A stretch of 5,899 nt of DNA from an uncultured Solirubrobacter sp. (GTDB lineage Bacteria; Actinomycetota; Thermoleophilia; Solirubrobacterales; Solirubrobacteraceae), in contig CALMNS010000472.1 of NCBI GenBank assembly GCA_937871635.1, forward strand, positions 1 through 5,899, read 5' to 3'. Both the position numbers and the translations under genes were made by a program. Of the stretch, positions 4,884 through 5,899 are shown in pieces. Numbering within the stretch: the stretch's first letter is position 1; the number at the start of each line of letters is the position of its first letter. The notes beneath the pieces were generated by a model that saw nothing but the letters and a program-made list of their open reading frames with translations, was not told where the DNA came from and made no database searches.

Positions 4884-5899
4884 TCAACGTCCCACCAGGT
4901 ACCACCCTGCCATCCCGCCGTCCTGGTGGGAGAAGACGTGGCAGTGATAGAGCCAGCGGCCCGGGTTGTCCTCGACGAAGCGCGCGGTGACCGTCTCGTT
5001 CGGCCCGACCGTCGGCGTGTCGACGAAGGCGCCGCCCGAGTCCTTCCAGCGGTGGCCGTGGATGTGGAAGTCGTGGAAGTCGTTGTTCATGCCGAAGACG
5101 TGCATGGCGACGTCCTGGTCGACCCGCGCCTCGATGGTCGGGGTGTTGCCCGCCCCGCTGCGGCCGTTGATCGTCTGGAACGCGCGGCGCAGGCCGGTGA
5201 CCGGCGGGGACAGCGAGTGCAGGAAGAGGGGGACCTCGACGTCCGGCGGGCGCTCGCCCTTCGGCCGCACCACGAGCATCCCGAACAGGCCGCGGAAGGA
5301 GTTGAGCGTGTGGTTGGGGCCGTGGTCGTGGTAGGGCCAGGCGCCGACCGCGTCGGGCGTGCACTCCCACAGGTAGGTGAACTCCTCGCCGGGCGCGACG
5401 AAGCCGCCCGCGCGCGTGAAGTCCCCCATGTAGGTCCCGTCGTACTCCGGGTTGTAGCGCACGCCGTGCGGGTGCATGGTCACCGCCTGCTCGAGCTTCT
5501 CCTCGCCGTTGCGGAAGTGCACGACCATGAGGTCGCCGACCTCGCCCGTCAGCGTCGGCCCCGGGATCGCCCGCGGGCCGGCGGGCGACGCGAAGCCCGG
5601 GTTCATCAGCTGGTAGGTGAACGCGCGGAAGGCTCGCGGTCCGCGGATGGCGCGGTCGTGCCACTGGTCGCGGCCGGTCGGGGCGATGTCCCACATGACC
5701 GAGCGGGCCTGGACCCAGTACTCGCGCACCCGCCCACCCGGGGCGGGCTCGGGGCGGACGAAGTCGCGCGGCTCCTCCTGGGCCAGGGTCCCCCGCGGGC
5801 GCCCGACGCGGCGGGCGGCGGCGTCAGCCTGGGCGGCGTCGCCCGGCTGGTCGAGGCGCACCTCCTCGCCTCCGATGGTGCAGAACAGCGCACCGGCCG
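4884..5899 (-). CDS. Two-domain multicopper oxidase (small-laccase-like), 5' end outside window
   Basis: A copper oxidase that would couple substrate oxidation to reduction of O2 to water; the substrate is unknown. Counting from a GTG at 5861, all four copper motifs lie within 325 residues: HPH at 130-132, HDH at 178-180, H263-x2-H266-x-H268, and H306-C307-H308-x3-H312-x4-M317. The type 1 copper set is H263, C307, H312 and M317 in the second domain. The first domain has HDH where a type 1 site would have HCH, so it carries no type 1 copper. This matches trimeric two-domain laccases such as the Streptomyces small laccase, whose trinuclear sites form between subunits, rather than three-domain laccases or copper nitrite reductase. 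The frame stays open to the window edge with plausible sequence (LFCTIGGEE) before the GTG, so the true start and any signal peptide probably lie outside. The GTG at 5861 with GGAGG 7 bases upstream is the alternative. It appears to be the first visible gene of an operon with the beta-helix and cupredoxin genes. Confidence 0.9.
   Translation of the reverse strand, partial: AGALFCTIGGEEVRLDQPGDAAQADAAARRVGRPRGTLAQEEPRDFVRPEPAPGGRVREYWVQARSVMWDIAPTGRDQWHDRAIRGPRAFRAFTYQLMNPGFASPAGPRAIPGPTLTGEVGDLMVVHFRNGEEKLEQAVTMHPHGVRYNPEYDGTYMGDFTRAGGFVAPGEEFTYLWECTPDAVGAWPYHDHGPNHTLNSFRGLFGMLVVRPKGERPPDVEVPLFLHSLSPPVTGLRRAFQTINGRSGAGNTPTIEARVDQDVAMHVFGMNNDFHDFHIHGHRWKDSGGAFVDTPTVGPNETVTARFVEDNPGRWLYHCHVFSHQDGGMAGWYLVGR
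5869..5873 (-). promoter_or_regulatory. Possible ribosome binding site for an internal oxidase start
   Basis: GGAGG on the minus strand lies 7 bases before the in-frame GTG at 5861-5859, an ideal spacing. If used, the oxidase would begin MRLDQPGD and have no signal peptide. Against this, the reading frame continues upstream to the window edge with coding-like third positions (10 of 12 codons end in G or C), and Gly-Gly-Glu-Glu codons alone can produce a GGAGG run by chance. Confidence 0.35.

Noticed and set aside
3577..4947. 456-codon plus-strand open frame opposite the beta-helix gene
   Set aside because: Composition is repetitive Val/Asp/Arg/Gly with no recognisable domain, while the minus strand encodes a signal peptide and beta-helix coils with a good ribosome binding site.
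4855..5694. Upstream extension of the beta-helix frame into the oxidase gene, suggesting a 727-residue fusion
   Set aside because: That part runs out of frame through the oxidase copper motifs and is Pro/Arg/Gly-rich; the signal peptide at ATG 4854 and its ribosome binding site mark the real start.
5880..5894. Possible lipoprotein lipobox around the Cys in LFCT before the oxidase
   Set aside because: The residue before Cys is Phe, not Gly, Ala or Ser, so it does not fit a lipobox.

Overview
The window is very GC-rich, with codon third positions almost always G or C. It carries two tightly packed transcription units that converge near position 3120-3155. The GC content, the gene families and the TAGGGT-type -10 boxes placed directly before start codons suggest an Actinomycetota chromosome. 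A deep-branching high-GC class such as Thermoleophilia is a reasonable guess, but that is inference and not shown by any marker gene here.

Left half, plus strand (153-3119): three nucleotide-sugar genes in the order rmlA - rmlD - rmlB. They encode the long-form glucose-1-phosphate thymidylyltransferase, dTDP-4-dehydrorhamnose reductase and dTDP-glucose 4,6-dehydratase. These are the first, last and second steps of dTDP-L-rhamnose synthesis; the 3,5-epimerase gene rmlC is not in the window. rmlA and rmlD each follow a matching CTAGGGTG...CGGCC sequence that looks like a -10 element for a leaderless mRNA. rmlB instead overlaps rmlD by 4 bp (GTGA) and has a strong Shine-Dalgarno sequence. To the left of rmlA, positions 1-64 of the minus strand look like the first codons of a divergently transcribed exported or membrane protein, cut by the window edge. 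The short shared intergenic region holds a 16-bp GC palindrome.

Right half, minus strand (5899 down to 3155): three genes that look like an operon. They are a two-domain multicopper oxidase (small-laccase-like architecture, 5' end beyond the window), a secreted right-handed parallel beta-helix protein, and a secreted plastocyanin/amicyanin-like cupredoxin. The first two genes are 29 bp apart and the last two overlap by 4 bp (GTGA). Two copper proteins flank an exported beta-helix protein of unknown job, which makes this cassette the most interesting part of the window. The cupredoxin could exchange electrons with the oxidase, and the beta-helix protein could be a partner, scaffold or substrate, but the sequence does not settle which.

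There is no sign of mobile elements, CRISPR arrays, tRNA or rRNA genes, and no gene-free stretch longer than about 100 bp.
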